From the NCBI GenBank assembly GCA_003506735.1, contig DNYS01000287.1:6230-14344 (forward strand): 8,115 nucleotides of DNA. The letters are read 5' to 3'. The notes under the pieces are model-generated. The model searched no databases. It had not been told where the DNA came from and saw nothing but the letters and a program-made list of their open reading frames with translations. Origin of the DNA: Nitrospinota bacterium. Lineage in GTDB: Bacteria > UBA8248. Shown here piece after piece: positions 1 to 5,184 of this stretch; within the stretch, counting starts at the first letter, position 1; the number at the start of each line of letters is the position of its first letter. Position numbers and translations under genes: made by a program.

Positions 1-26
1 CGGGGTTCCGGACCTGCGCCCTATAG
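1..26 (+). CDS. 3' end of a probable SenA (EgtB-like selenoneine synthase), partial
   Basis: Reading from base 3, the frame gives GFRTCAL followed by TAG at 24-26. A C-terminal GFR plus a few residues is how formylglycine-generating-enzyme/EgtB-type sulfatase-modifying folds commonly end. The next gene, 20 bp on and on the same strand, is a SenB-type glycosyltransferase, whose usual upstream partner is SenA, the iron enzyme that joins hercynine to a selenosugar. The seven residues are too few to prove the identity; the call rests on this ending together with the neighbour. The rest of the gene lies outside the window. Confidence 0.45.
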
Positions 27-46
27 GCGCCGCCCGAAAAAGGCCG

Positions 47-1000
47 ATGAAGATTTCTCTAATCACGCCAGCGCCGCCCCGCTCCCGCAAGGGAAACCGC
101 ATTACCGCGGTCAGGTGGTCGCGCCATTTTCGCGATTTGGGCCACAGCGTCCGCATCGAGGAGGAATACCATGGGCGCGAGTGCGACCTGATGGTGGGCC
201 TTCACGCCAAGCGGAGCGCTCGCTCGATCAAACGGTTCCGGGAAGATCATCCGGACCGGCCCCTGATCGTCGCCCTCACCGGCACCGACCTCTATAAGGA
301 CATCCGCACCAACGCCGATGCGCAGCTTTCGATCGATCTGGCCGACCGCCTGATCGTGCTTCAATCGATGGGCCTCCGCGAGTTGCCCGAGCGCCTCCGA
401 GAAAAAGTCCACGTCATCGTCCAGTCGGTCAAGGTGCCCGCCGGAGTTTTCCGGCCCCGGAAAAGCGCGTTCGAGGTTTGCGTGGTCGGCCATCTGAGGC
501 CGGTCAAGGACCCCTTCCGGGCGGCGGAGGCCGCGCGCCTTCTGAACGCCTCCTCGAAAATCGAGGTGCTCCAGATGGGGGGCGCCCTGAGCCGGGAGAT
601 GGCGGATCGAGCGCGCGACGAGGCGGCCACGAACCCGCGCTACCGCTGGATCGGCGAGGTTCCCCGCTGGAAGGCGCTCCGGCTCCTCTCGCGCAGCCGG
701 CTGCACGTGCTCAGCTCCGAGATGGAGGGCGGCGCCAACGTTCTGTGCGAGGCCATCGCCTGCGCCATTCCGACCATCGCCTCGCGCATCTCGGGCTCGA
801 TTGGCCTGCTCGGGGAGGATTATCCGGGCTATTTCGAGGTCAAGGATACGGACGGGCTGGCTTCGATGCTGGAGCGGGCGGAGAAGGACGCCGATTTTTA
901 CCGCGAACTGAAGAAATGGAACGAACGCCTCAAGAGCATCGTCAAGCCCTCGCACGAGCGCAAATGCTGGGAGGCGTTGCTCTCCGGCCTGACGGCCTGA
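47..1000 (+). CDS. senB: SenB-type selenosugar synthase (GT-B glycosyltransferase, TIGR04348-like)
   Basis: Predicted 317-residue cytoplasmic glycosyltransferase. Members of this family studied in selenoneine biosynthesis make a 1-seleno-sugar from selenophosphate and a UDP-sugar. Visible hallmarks are the N-terminal ITPAPPRSRKGNRITAVRW stretch (residues 6-24, beginning the first GT-B half), LTGTDLYKDI (77-86), GHLRPVKDPFRAA (148-160) opening the C-terminal half, NPRYRWIGEVP (196-206), EMEGGANVLCEA (225-236) in the place of the nucleotide-sugar E..E motif of GT4-like enzymes, and GLLGEDYPGYFE (253-264). Length is usual for the family. The ATG at 47 is preceded by AAAAAGG (37-43), a modest ribosome binding site; the frame is open to the window edge, but the N-terminus starts canonically at MKISLITPAP. 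It follows a probable senA end by 20 bp and converges with egtD, leaving 7 bp between stops. A generic GT4 enzyme is the alternative, but the motif set and the egtD neighbour favour SenB. Confidence 0.87.
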   Translation: MKISLITPAPPRSRKGNRITAVRWSRHFRDLGHSVRIEEEYHGRECDLMVGLHAKRSARSIKRFREDHPDRPLIVALTGTDLYKDIRTNADAQLSIDLADRLIVLQSMGLRELPERLREKVHVIVQSVKVPAGVFRPRKSAFEVCVVGHLRPVKDPFRAAEAARLLNASSKIEVLQMGGALSREMADRARDEAATNPRYRWIGEVPRWKALRLLSRSRLHVLSSEMEGGANVLCEAIACAIPTIASRISGSIGLLGEDYPGYFEVKDTDGLASMLERAEKDADFYRELKKWNERLKSIVKPSHERKCWEALLSGLTA

Positions 1001-1007
1001 CCGCCCC

Positions 1008-1976
1008 TTATTCCAGGCTCAAAAACAGGACGGCGAACATATCTCTGGCATCCGTCCACACCCCCTCCCGCCGGAAGCCGCATCCGGCGGCGAAGGCCGA
1101 AAAATCCTCGATGTCGTACTTCTGTGAATTTTCGGAATGGATAGTCTCGCCTTCCTGAAAGGCGAATTCCTCCTCCCCCAGCCGCACCCGCTGATTCGCC
1201 CGGCTCACCAGATGGCTTTCGACCCGGCGCTCGGCTTCGTTGTAGAAGGCCAGGTGATCGAATTTTTCTAGGTCGAAGTTCGCGCCCAGCTCCCGGTTCA
1301 TGCGGACGAGGATGTTTTTGTTGAACGCGGCCGTCACCCCCTGGCTGTCGTTGTAAGCGGCCTCGAGCAGCGCGGTATCCTTGATGAGGTCGATTCCGAT
1401 CAAAAGGCCGCCCCCACTTCCGCAGGTTGCGGCCATGTTTCCCAACAAAGCGGCCGCCTCGGCCGGCGAAAGGTTGCCGATCGTCGAGCCCGGAAAATAG
1501 GCGACGGCCCGCTCGAGCTCCCGGCGGGTTTCGGGAACCTCGAAGGGCTCGGAGAAATTCGCGCAAACCGGCAAAATTTCGATCGCCGGAAAATCCCTCG
1601 CAAGCTCCGAGGCCGAGCGCAGGAGATAGCTGCGCGAAATATCCACCGGAATGCAGGCCGCCGGATTTTTGAGGTGATCCAGTAAAATGCGGGTCTTCAG
1701 AGCGGAGCCGATTCCGTATTCGATCAGGGCGCACCCGGGCCCGATGGCCTTCCCCATCTCGAGGGCGTGCGCGCGCATGATGGATATCTCGGTGCGGGTC
1801 AGATAGTACTCATCCAACTCGCAGATGCGGACGAAGAGTTCGGAGCCGCGCTCGTCGTAGAAAAATTTGCACGGAAGCGTCTTCTGGGGCTTTGCGAGTC
1901 CGGCCCGCGCCTCTTCGAGAAAACTGGCCACCGTCGGCTCGTAATTGACCAGCCGGATGGATTCGCCGGACTCCAC
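1008..1976 (-). CDS. egtD: L-histidine N-alpha-methyltransferase EgtD
   Basis: Cytoplasmic SAM-dependent enzyme that trimethylates histidine to hercynine, the precursor of ergothioneine and selenoneine. The 322-residue protein has the family features in order: KFFYDERGSELF (37-48), LDEYYLTRTE with the histidine-pocket tyrosines (57-58), the SAM-binding segment IEYGIGSALKTRILLDHL (85-102), FPGSTIGN (161-168) with the substrate-binding Asn168, YNDSQGVTAAFNKN (208-221), and HSENSQKYD with Glu282 and Ser284. In Mycobacterium smegmatis EgtD the histidine-binding pair is also Glu282/Ser284, so the start is well supported. I chose GTG at 1976 because AAGGGG lies 6 bp upstream and the length fits (about 320). 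The frame stays open for 70 more codons to an ATG at 2186, but that stretch is Arg/Pro-rich and non-homologous. No egtB or egtC lies nearby; with senB alongside, its hercynine may feed selenoneine synthesis. Confidence 0.95.
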   Translation of the reverse strand: MESGESIRLVNYEPTVASFLEEARAGLAKPQKTLPCKFFYDERGSELFVRICELDEYYLTRTEISIMRAHALEMGKAIGPGCALIEYGIGSALKTRILLDHLKNPAACIPVDISRSYLLRSASELARDFPAIEILPVCANFSEPFEVPETRRELERAVAYFPGSTIGNLSPAEAAALLGNMAATCGSGGGLLIGIDLIKDTALLEAAYNDSQGVTAAFNKNILVRMNRELGANFDLEKFDHLAFYNEAERRVESHLVSRANQRVRLGEEEFAFQEGETIHSENSQKYDIEDFSAFAAGCGFRREGVWTDARDMFAVLFLSLE

Positions 1977-1982
1977 ATGAAA

Positions 1983-1988
1983 CCCCTT
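1983..1988 (-). promoter_or_regulatory. Ribosome binding site fixing the egtD GTG start
   Basis: The minus strand reads AAGGGG, then six bases, then GTG at 1976. It decides between this start and the much longer upstream ATG at 2186. Confidence 0.7.
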
Positions 1989-2119
1989 GAAGAAAACGCC
2001 CCGCGCCTGTGAAGCCGCCCCGGCCGAGGAAAATCCCTTTTTCGAATAAACGCAGCCGGGAGCGTCCCGGCGGCGGCCGGTATCCTGTCGTTGGCGCGGA
2101 GCGCGGCGTTCGGGCGCGC

Positions 2120-2145
2120 AAAAAACTTCTCGAAGGCGGGAGAAG
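2120..2145 (-). terminator. Possible intrinsic terminator between transporter operon and egtD
   Basis: On the minus strand CTTCTC, an 8-nt loop and GAGAAG form a 6-bp stem, followed immediately by six T. It lies about 120 bp after the permease stop and 144 bp before the egtD start. The stem is short with three G-C pairs, so it would be weak. It could end the transporter transcript or act inside an egtD leader. Confidence 0.42.
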
Positions 2146-2251
2146 CATGCTTGGATGGGGGGAGGATACCACAAGGCGCGGAGCATTCGACAGAGGCGGC
2201 GGGGGGCGGCCCTGATTGCCCCAAGGTTCCCAGTGCGAGTCCGCCCCGCCC

Positions 2252-2269
2252 GGTCAGGACGGTCAGGAC
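2252..2269. repeat. Tandem duplication of a 9-mer at the permease stop
   Basis: GGTCAGGAC occurs twice in direct succession on the plus strand. The proximal copy contains the TGA stop (2263-2265, minus) of the permease gene. The 9-bp unit keeps the frame, so the stop sequence is repeated just downstream. Probably a replication-slippage duplication. Confidence 0.7.
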
Positions 2270-3771
2270 GCGGGCTTGAGGCGCAGCCCCTCGGAGACCA
2301 GGAAGCGCTCGGCCAGGTCGAAGAGGAGCTGAACGATTACGGCCAGGCCGGCGGCCGGAATCGCTCCCTGAAGGATGAGGCCTACGTCATCGAGGCGTAT
2401 ACCCGTGAGGATGGGCTGTCCGTATCCGCCGGCGCCGATCAGGGCGCCCAGCGTCGCCGTGCCCACGTTGATGACCGATGAGGTCTTGATCCCCCCCAGG
2501 ATGGAGCGGGAGGCGATGGGCAGCATGACCAGCCGGAGGCGCGAGAGCGGGGGAAGGCCCAGCGCCTCGGCCGATTCCCGGATTTCGGTGGGAATGTCGT
2601 TCAGCCCGGTATAGGTGTTCCGAACGATGGGAAGCAGGCTGTAGAGAAATAGGGCCACCATGGCCGGCGGGCCGCCGATGCCCAGAAGGGGGATCATGAA
2701 CACCAACAGGGCGAGCGATGGGATCGTCTGGACGACCCCGATGACCCCGAGAATGATCTGGCCCGCCATGGCGCTCCGGGCGGCCAGAATCCCCAGCGGC
2801 AGCGAGACGAGAATGGCCGCGCCCAAGGAAACCGCCACCAGGTAGAGATGGTCCCACGTGTTGCGCACGAACCGCTCCCAGGCGGTCTCTTCGCTGACCA
2901 GCGATTGGACGCCCATCGCCTCTGAGAGAAATTCCGAGGCGATGCGGGTTTCGGGCACTTTTTTCACCTTGGCCCGCGAGTTCATCCCGATCATGGTGAT
3001 CTCATCGATGCGCCCCTCCATCCGGAGGATGGCGCGCACGGCCTCGGGGGCCGTTTTCAGGAGCACTTCGCGGTAGAGGATGACGGCGTTGTAGGTGGGG
3101 AAATATTTCAGATCGTCATCGAGGGTGAGCAGGTTGTAATACCGGATGCCGGCGTCGGTGGAATAGAGATCGATGACCTGGATGCTATCGCCTCCGAGCG
3201 CCCGGTAGGCGAGGTCGTGATCGAGGCCGCGCACGGATTTTTGCGACAGGCGGTACCTCTGCCGCAGGCCGGGCCAGCCGTCGCCGCGTTTCATGAACTC
3301 GTTCGAGAAGCCGAACTTAAAGGCCGGGTACTTCCGGAGGTCGGAGATTTTACGGATGCCGTATTTTTTCGCCGCCTTCTTTTTCATCCCGATGGCGTAG
3401 GTGTTGTTGAAGCCCAGGGGCCGGCTCATCAGGATGCCGCGCTTTTTCAGCGCCGCGTGGATTTCGCCATCGCTCTTGAGTTTTTGGCCGGACAGGATTT
3501 CCTGGATGATGGTGCCGGTGTATTCGGTGTAGATGTCGATCTCGCCCGCGAGGAGGCCCTTCCAGAGGACGGCCGTGCCGCCCACCTCGCGGCGGTGCAC
3601 AGCGTCCGAGCCGGCGTCGCGCACCAGGCCGGTGAGGATGTCCCCCAGGATGACGGATTCGGTGAATTTCTTGGAGCCGACCTTGATCGTCGCGCCCGAG
3701 GCCAGGCCCGGAGCGGCGCAGAGCCAGAGGGCCAGCCCCAACCGGATCATTCCACCGCCGAGGCGCCTCAT
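2263..3771 (-). CDS. Fused substrate-binding protein/permease of an OpuC/ProU-family betaine-type ABC importer (EgtU-like, domains reversed)
   Basis: 502 residues. An N-terminal signal peptide (1 to about 26; hydrophobic LGLALWLCAAPGLASG) leads into an OpuAC-type binding domain (about 27-295) with the family opening IKVGSKKFTES (29-39), the segment GEIDIYTEYTGT (76-87), NNTYAIGMKKKAAKKYGI (122-139) and DLYSTDAGI (201-209). A BPD-type permease domain follows (about 303-490), with some five hydrophobic helices and the ATPase-contacting EAA loop near 396-428 (EIRESAEALG). The ATG start overlaps the ATPase stop as ATGA, implying translational coupling; Met8 is the only near alternative. The family imports quaternary amines such as glycine betaine, choline, carnitine and, in EgtUV, ergothioneine. 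EgtU carries its permease first and binding domain last; here the order is the reverse. The position beside egtD and senB suggests a hercynine-derived betaine, but I cannot read specificity from the residues. Confidence 0.88.
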   Translation of the reverse strand: MRRLGGGMIRLGLALWLCAAPGLASGATIKVGSKKFTESVILGDILTGLVRDAGSDAVHRREVGGTAVLWKGLLAGEIDIYTEYTGTIIQEILSGQKLKSDGEIHAALKKRGILMSRPLGFNNTYAIGMKKKAAKKYGIRKISDLRKYPAFKFGFSNEFMKRGDGWPGLRQRYRLSQKSVRGLDHDLAYRALGGDSIQVIDLYSTDAGIRYYNLLTLDDDLKYFPTYNAVILYREVLLKTAPEAVRAILRMEGRIDEITMIGMNSRAKVKKVPETRIASEFLSEAMGVQSLVSEETAWERFVRNTWDHLYLVAVSLGAAILVSLPLGILAARSAMAGQIILGVIGVVQTIPSLALLVFMIPLLGIGGPPAMVALFLYSLLPIVRNTYTGLNDIPTEIRESAEALGLPPLSRLRLVMLPIASRSILGGIKTSSVINVGTATLGALIGAGGYGQPILTGIRLDDVGLILQGAIPAAGLAVIVQLLFDLAERFLVSEGLRLKPAS

Positions 3772-4511
3772 CCGCCGACCGACTCGAGTGGGCTTCGCTG
3801 GGCGTTGATGAAGGTGCTCACAAATTCATCCTCCGGCCGCCGGACCAGATCCTCCAGGGTCCCCCGCTGGAGGATTTTCCCGTCCTGCATCAGAAATATC
3901 GTGTCTCCGAAAAAACCCGCCTCGCCGATATCGTGCGTGACGATGATCACCGTTGTCGTCAGTTCCAGAAAAATGGCCCGGAGGTCGTCCTGCAGGTCGC
4001 GGCGGATCATCGGGTCGAGAGCGCCCAGGGGCTCGTCGAGAAGCAACACCTCGGGCTCGAGCATGAGCGCGCGCATGAGGCTGACGCGCTGGCGCTGGCC
4101 GCCCGAGAGCTGGCCGGGAAACCGGCCGAGGGATTCTCTGGGAAGGTGGGTCAGTTCGGCCAGCTCACCGATGCGCCGGTCGATCTTCTCTTTTTCCCAG
4201 CCCAGGTATTGGGCCATCAGGGAGGCGTTGTCGTGGGCCGTGAGATGGGGGAAGAGGCCGCCGGCCTGGATCACGTAGCCCAGCTTTTGGCGCAGGGCGA
4301 GAACGTTCGAAGGCTCGATACGCTCGCCGTCCAGAAAAACATCGCCCTCATCCGGCGGGATAAGGCCGACCATGAGCCGGAGCAGCGTGCTTTTGCCGCA
4401 CCCGCTCTGCCCGATCAGGACACTCGTTTTTCCCGGCTCTATCTTCAGCGAAAGAGGCTTGACCACCTGCAAATCGCCGAAGGATTTGGATACGCCAGCG
4501 AGTTCGAGCAA
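3768..4511 (-). CDS. ABC transporter ATPase, betaine/OpuC-ProV family, without CBS domains
   Basis: 247-residue cytoplasmic ATPase that powers the adjoining fused binding protein/permease. All motifs are intact: Walker A GQSGCGKST (34-42), Q-loop Gln82, signature LSGGQRQR (135-142), Walker B VLLLDEP (155-161), D-loop GALD (163-166) and switch His193. It ends soon after the RecA/helical fold, so it lacks the C-terminal CBS pair that senses ionic strength in OpuA/ProV-type osmoregulated importers, which weakens an osmotic-stress role. I chose the TTG at 4511: GGAG lies 7 bp upstream, and the protein then begins MLELAGVSKSF, typical for the family. A GTG at 4535 would add eight residues but has no ribosome binding site. 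The stop overlaps the permease ATG by 4 bp, so the pair forms one operon. Substrate assignment depends on the partner. Confidence 0.93.
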   Translation of the reverse strand: MLELAGVSKSFGDLQVVKPLSLKIEPGKTSVLIGQSGCGKSTLLRLMVGLIPPDEGDVFLDGERIEPSNVLALRQKLGYVIQAGGLFPHLTAHDNASLMAQYLGWEKEKIDRRIGELAELTHLPRESLGRFPGQLSGGQRQRVSLMRALMLEPEVLLLDEPLGALDPMIRRDLQDDLRAIFLELTTTVIIVTHDIGEAGFFGDTIFLMQDGKILQRGTLEDLVRRPEDEFVSTFINAQRSPLESVGG

Positions 4512-4517
4512 ACGAAA

Positions 4518-4522
4518 TCTCC
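4518..4522 (-). promoter_or_regulatory. Ribosome binding site fixing a TTG start of the transporter ATPase
   Basis: The minus strand reads GGAGA, then six bases, then TTG at 4511 (seven bases counted from GGAG). The spacing is ideal and the site lies inside the longer GTG-initiated frame, arguing for the shorter protein. Confidence 0.65.
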
Positions 4523-4523
4523 A

Positions 4524-4570
4524 AAAGAATATCACTTACTTAAAACGTTACGTTCACTCTACCACAAGAC
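4524..4570 (-). promoter_or_regulatory. Possible promoter/operator of the betaine-type ABC operon
   Basis: An AT-rich island just upstream of the ATPase. On the minus strand TTGTGG and TTTAAG are separated by 17 bp, a weak sigma70-like pair. Between them lies AACGTAACGTT (plus-strand 4544-4554, AACGT-T-ACGTT), a 5-1-5 inverted repeat that could be an operator. Only sequence resemblance supports this. Confidence 0.3.
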
Positions 4571-4664
4571 CCGAGACCCTGCAGAGACACGCAAATCATG
4601 GCGTCTCGGCCACGGTCGAAAGGATCGTTCAGCGAAAAAGAGTAATTTGTCGGGATTCGGCCAC

Positions 4665-4685
4665 GGGTTCAGGGTTCAGGGTTCA
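4665..4685. repeat. Three tandem copies of GGGTTCA
   Basis: A perfect 7-bp unit repeated three times within the 228-bp gap (4512-4739) between the ATPase start and the end of the small gene. The first copy overlaps the second of two direct TCGGCCACGG repeats (4606-4615 and 4657-4666). No gene or RNA fold is seen here; it looks like a short slippage-prone repeat. Confidence 0.85.
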
Positions 4686-4702
4686 ACGGGGAGGCCGCGG
4701 GT

Positions 4703-4719
4703 GCCCCGCGCGGCGGGGC
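4703..4719. other. GC stem-loop downstream of the small gene
   Basis: GCCCCG, a 5-nt loop and CGGGGC form a six-pair all-G/C stem about 20 bp past the stop of the gene at 4740-4988. No T-run follows on the minus strand, so it is not a standard intrinsic terminator, but it could stabilise a 3' end. Confidence 0.45.
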
Positions 4720-4739
4720 CGGACCGGATGCGAATCAGG

Positions 4740-4988
4740 CTATGCGGCGTTGCCCATGGCAAGTTCGTGCATCGATAGATGGCAGGGGTAGTAGATCACT
4801 TCGCCCTTGGGGTCTTCGAGCACCACGGTGCAGGAGCCGTATTCCTTGAGCATCCTCAAAAAAGTATCGAGTTCCCACGGATCGCGTCGCCGAACAGCGA
4901 TGCTCCATGCGAGACGCTCGGAGAGGTCCGCGATGGGTTCGTCCACTTTCCAGGTAATGCTCGGATGTTCTTCGGAGTAAAAGTCCAC
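4740..4988 (-). CDS. Small protein of unknown function, 82 residues
   Basis: I do not recognise this family. The GTG start at 4988 has GGGAGGG seven bases upstream, one of the strongest ribosome binding sites in the window. The product is soluble and mixed in composition: an acidic N-terminal part (MDFYSEEHPSITWKVDEPIADLSER), a central RRRDPWELDTFLRMLKEYG helix-like segment, then SCTVVLEDPKGEVIYYPCHLS, which reads as a beta-hairpin, with two cysteines (near 53 and 69). There is no signal peptide or membrane helix. This balanced composition differs from the Arg/Pro/Ala-rich antisense artefacts around it, which supports real coding. It stands alone, 228 bp upstream of the ABC operon on the same strand; a functional link is not evident. 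Confidence 0.62.
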   Translation of the reverse strand: MDFYSEEHPSITWKVDEPIADLSERLAWSIAVRRRDPWELDTFLRMLKEYGSCTVVLEDPKGEVIYYPCHLSMHELAMGNAA

Positions 4989-4995
4989 GGAGAAT

Positions 4996-5002
4996 CCCTC
5001 CC
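4996..5002 (-). promoter_or_regulatory. Ribosome binding site of the 82-residue gene
   Basis: GGGAGGG on the minus strand, seven bases before the GTG at 4988. It is the main evidence that this small frame is translated. Confidence 0.7.
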
Positions 5003-5115
5003 AGGGCTCTTATGGATATTGAGGAACCGGCGGAGAATGAAAGCGGCTGCGCTCGTCACCCTCCCTTCGATCCTTCATTGGTTCTTATCGGCCGCCGGGG
5101 CAGATTCATAAGGGG

Positions 5116-5128
5116 AATTATCATAATT
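5116..5128. promoter_or_regulatory. AT-rich palindrome, candidate operator
   Basis: AATTATCATAATT is a perfect 6-1-6 inverted repeat in an AT-rich pocket about 130 bp upstream of the 82-residue gene and just past the znuA 3' end. It resembles the hexamer arrangement of Fur-family boxes only in part (TATGATAAT core on the minus strand). Confidence 0.3.
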
Positions 5129-5141
5129 ACAGCAATATCCT

Positions 5142-5184
5142 CCCCGCCGGCCGGCGGTTCGCCGCTACCCGCCGGTCGGCGGGG
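5142..5184. repeat. Large GC inverted repeat spanning the znuA stop codon
   Basis: CCCCGCCGGCCGGCGG (5142-5157) and CCGCCGGTCGGCGGGG (5169-5184) can pair over 16 positions, with one mismatch that is a G-U pair or an A-C mismatch depending on strand, around an 11-nt loop holding the znuA TAG (5165-5167, minus). Each arm is also itself a near-palindrome; the 14 bp at 5144-5157 are perfect. In the znuA transcript this gives a very stable hairpin without a U-run, so a 3' stabiliser or rho-dependent end is more likely than an intrinsic terminator. Confidence 0.6.

Larger units (their letters stand above)
1977..2262. other. Intergenic region upstream of egtD
   Basis: 286 bp between the end of the betaine-type transporter operon and the egtD start, both read on the minus strand. 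No convincing gene is seen; open frames here are Arg/Pro-rich GC artefacts. It holds a possible intrinsic terminator (2120-2145), a 10-bp palindrome AAGCATGCTT (2143-2152) overlapping that hairpin, and, on the minus strand, an extended -10-like TGGTATCCT (2163-2171) without a good -35. If that is the promoter, egtD would have a leader of about 190 nt containing the terminator. Confidence 0.5.

Noticed and set aside
59..955. Long minus-strand open frame opposite senB
   Set aside because: Its composition is Arg/Ala/Pro/Leu-rich with no family motifs, while the plus strand encodes a clearly conserved glycosyltransferase. It is a GC-driven antisense artefact.
1977..2186. Extension of EgtD by 70 N-terminal residues to an ATG at 2186
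   Set aside because: The extension is Arg/Pro-rich, not family-like, and would cover the terminator-like hairpin; the GTG at 1976 has a good ribosome binding site and gives the expected length.
4665..4685. GGGTTCA repeats as part of a tRNA T-arm
   Set aside because: No acceptor, D or anticodon stems can be built around it, and the unit is simply tandemly repeated.
4703..4719. GC hairpin as an intrinsic terminator of the small gene
   Set aside because: No T-run follows on the minus strand; kept only as a stem-loop.
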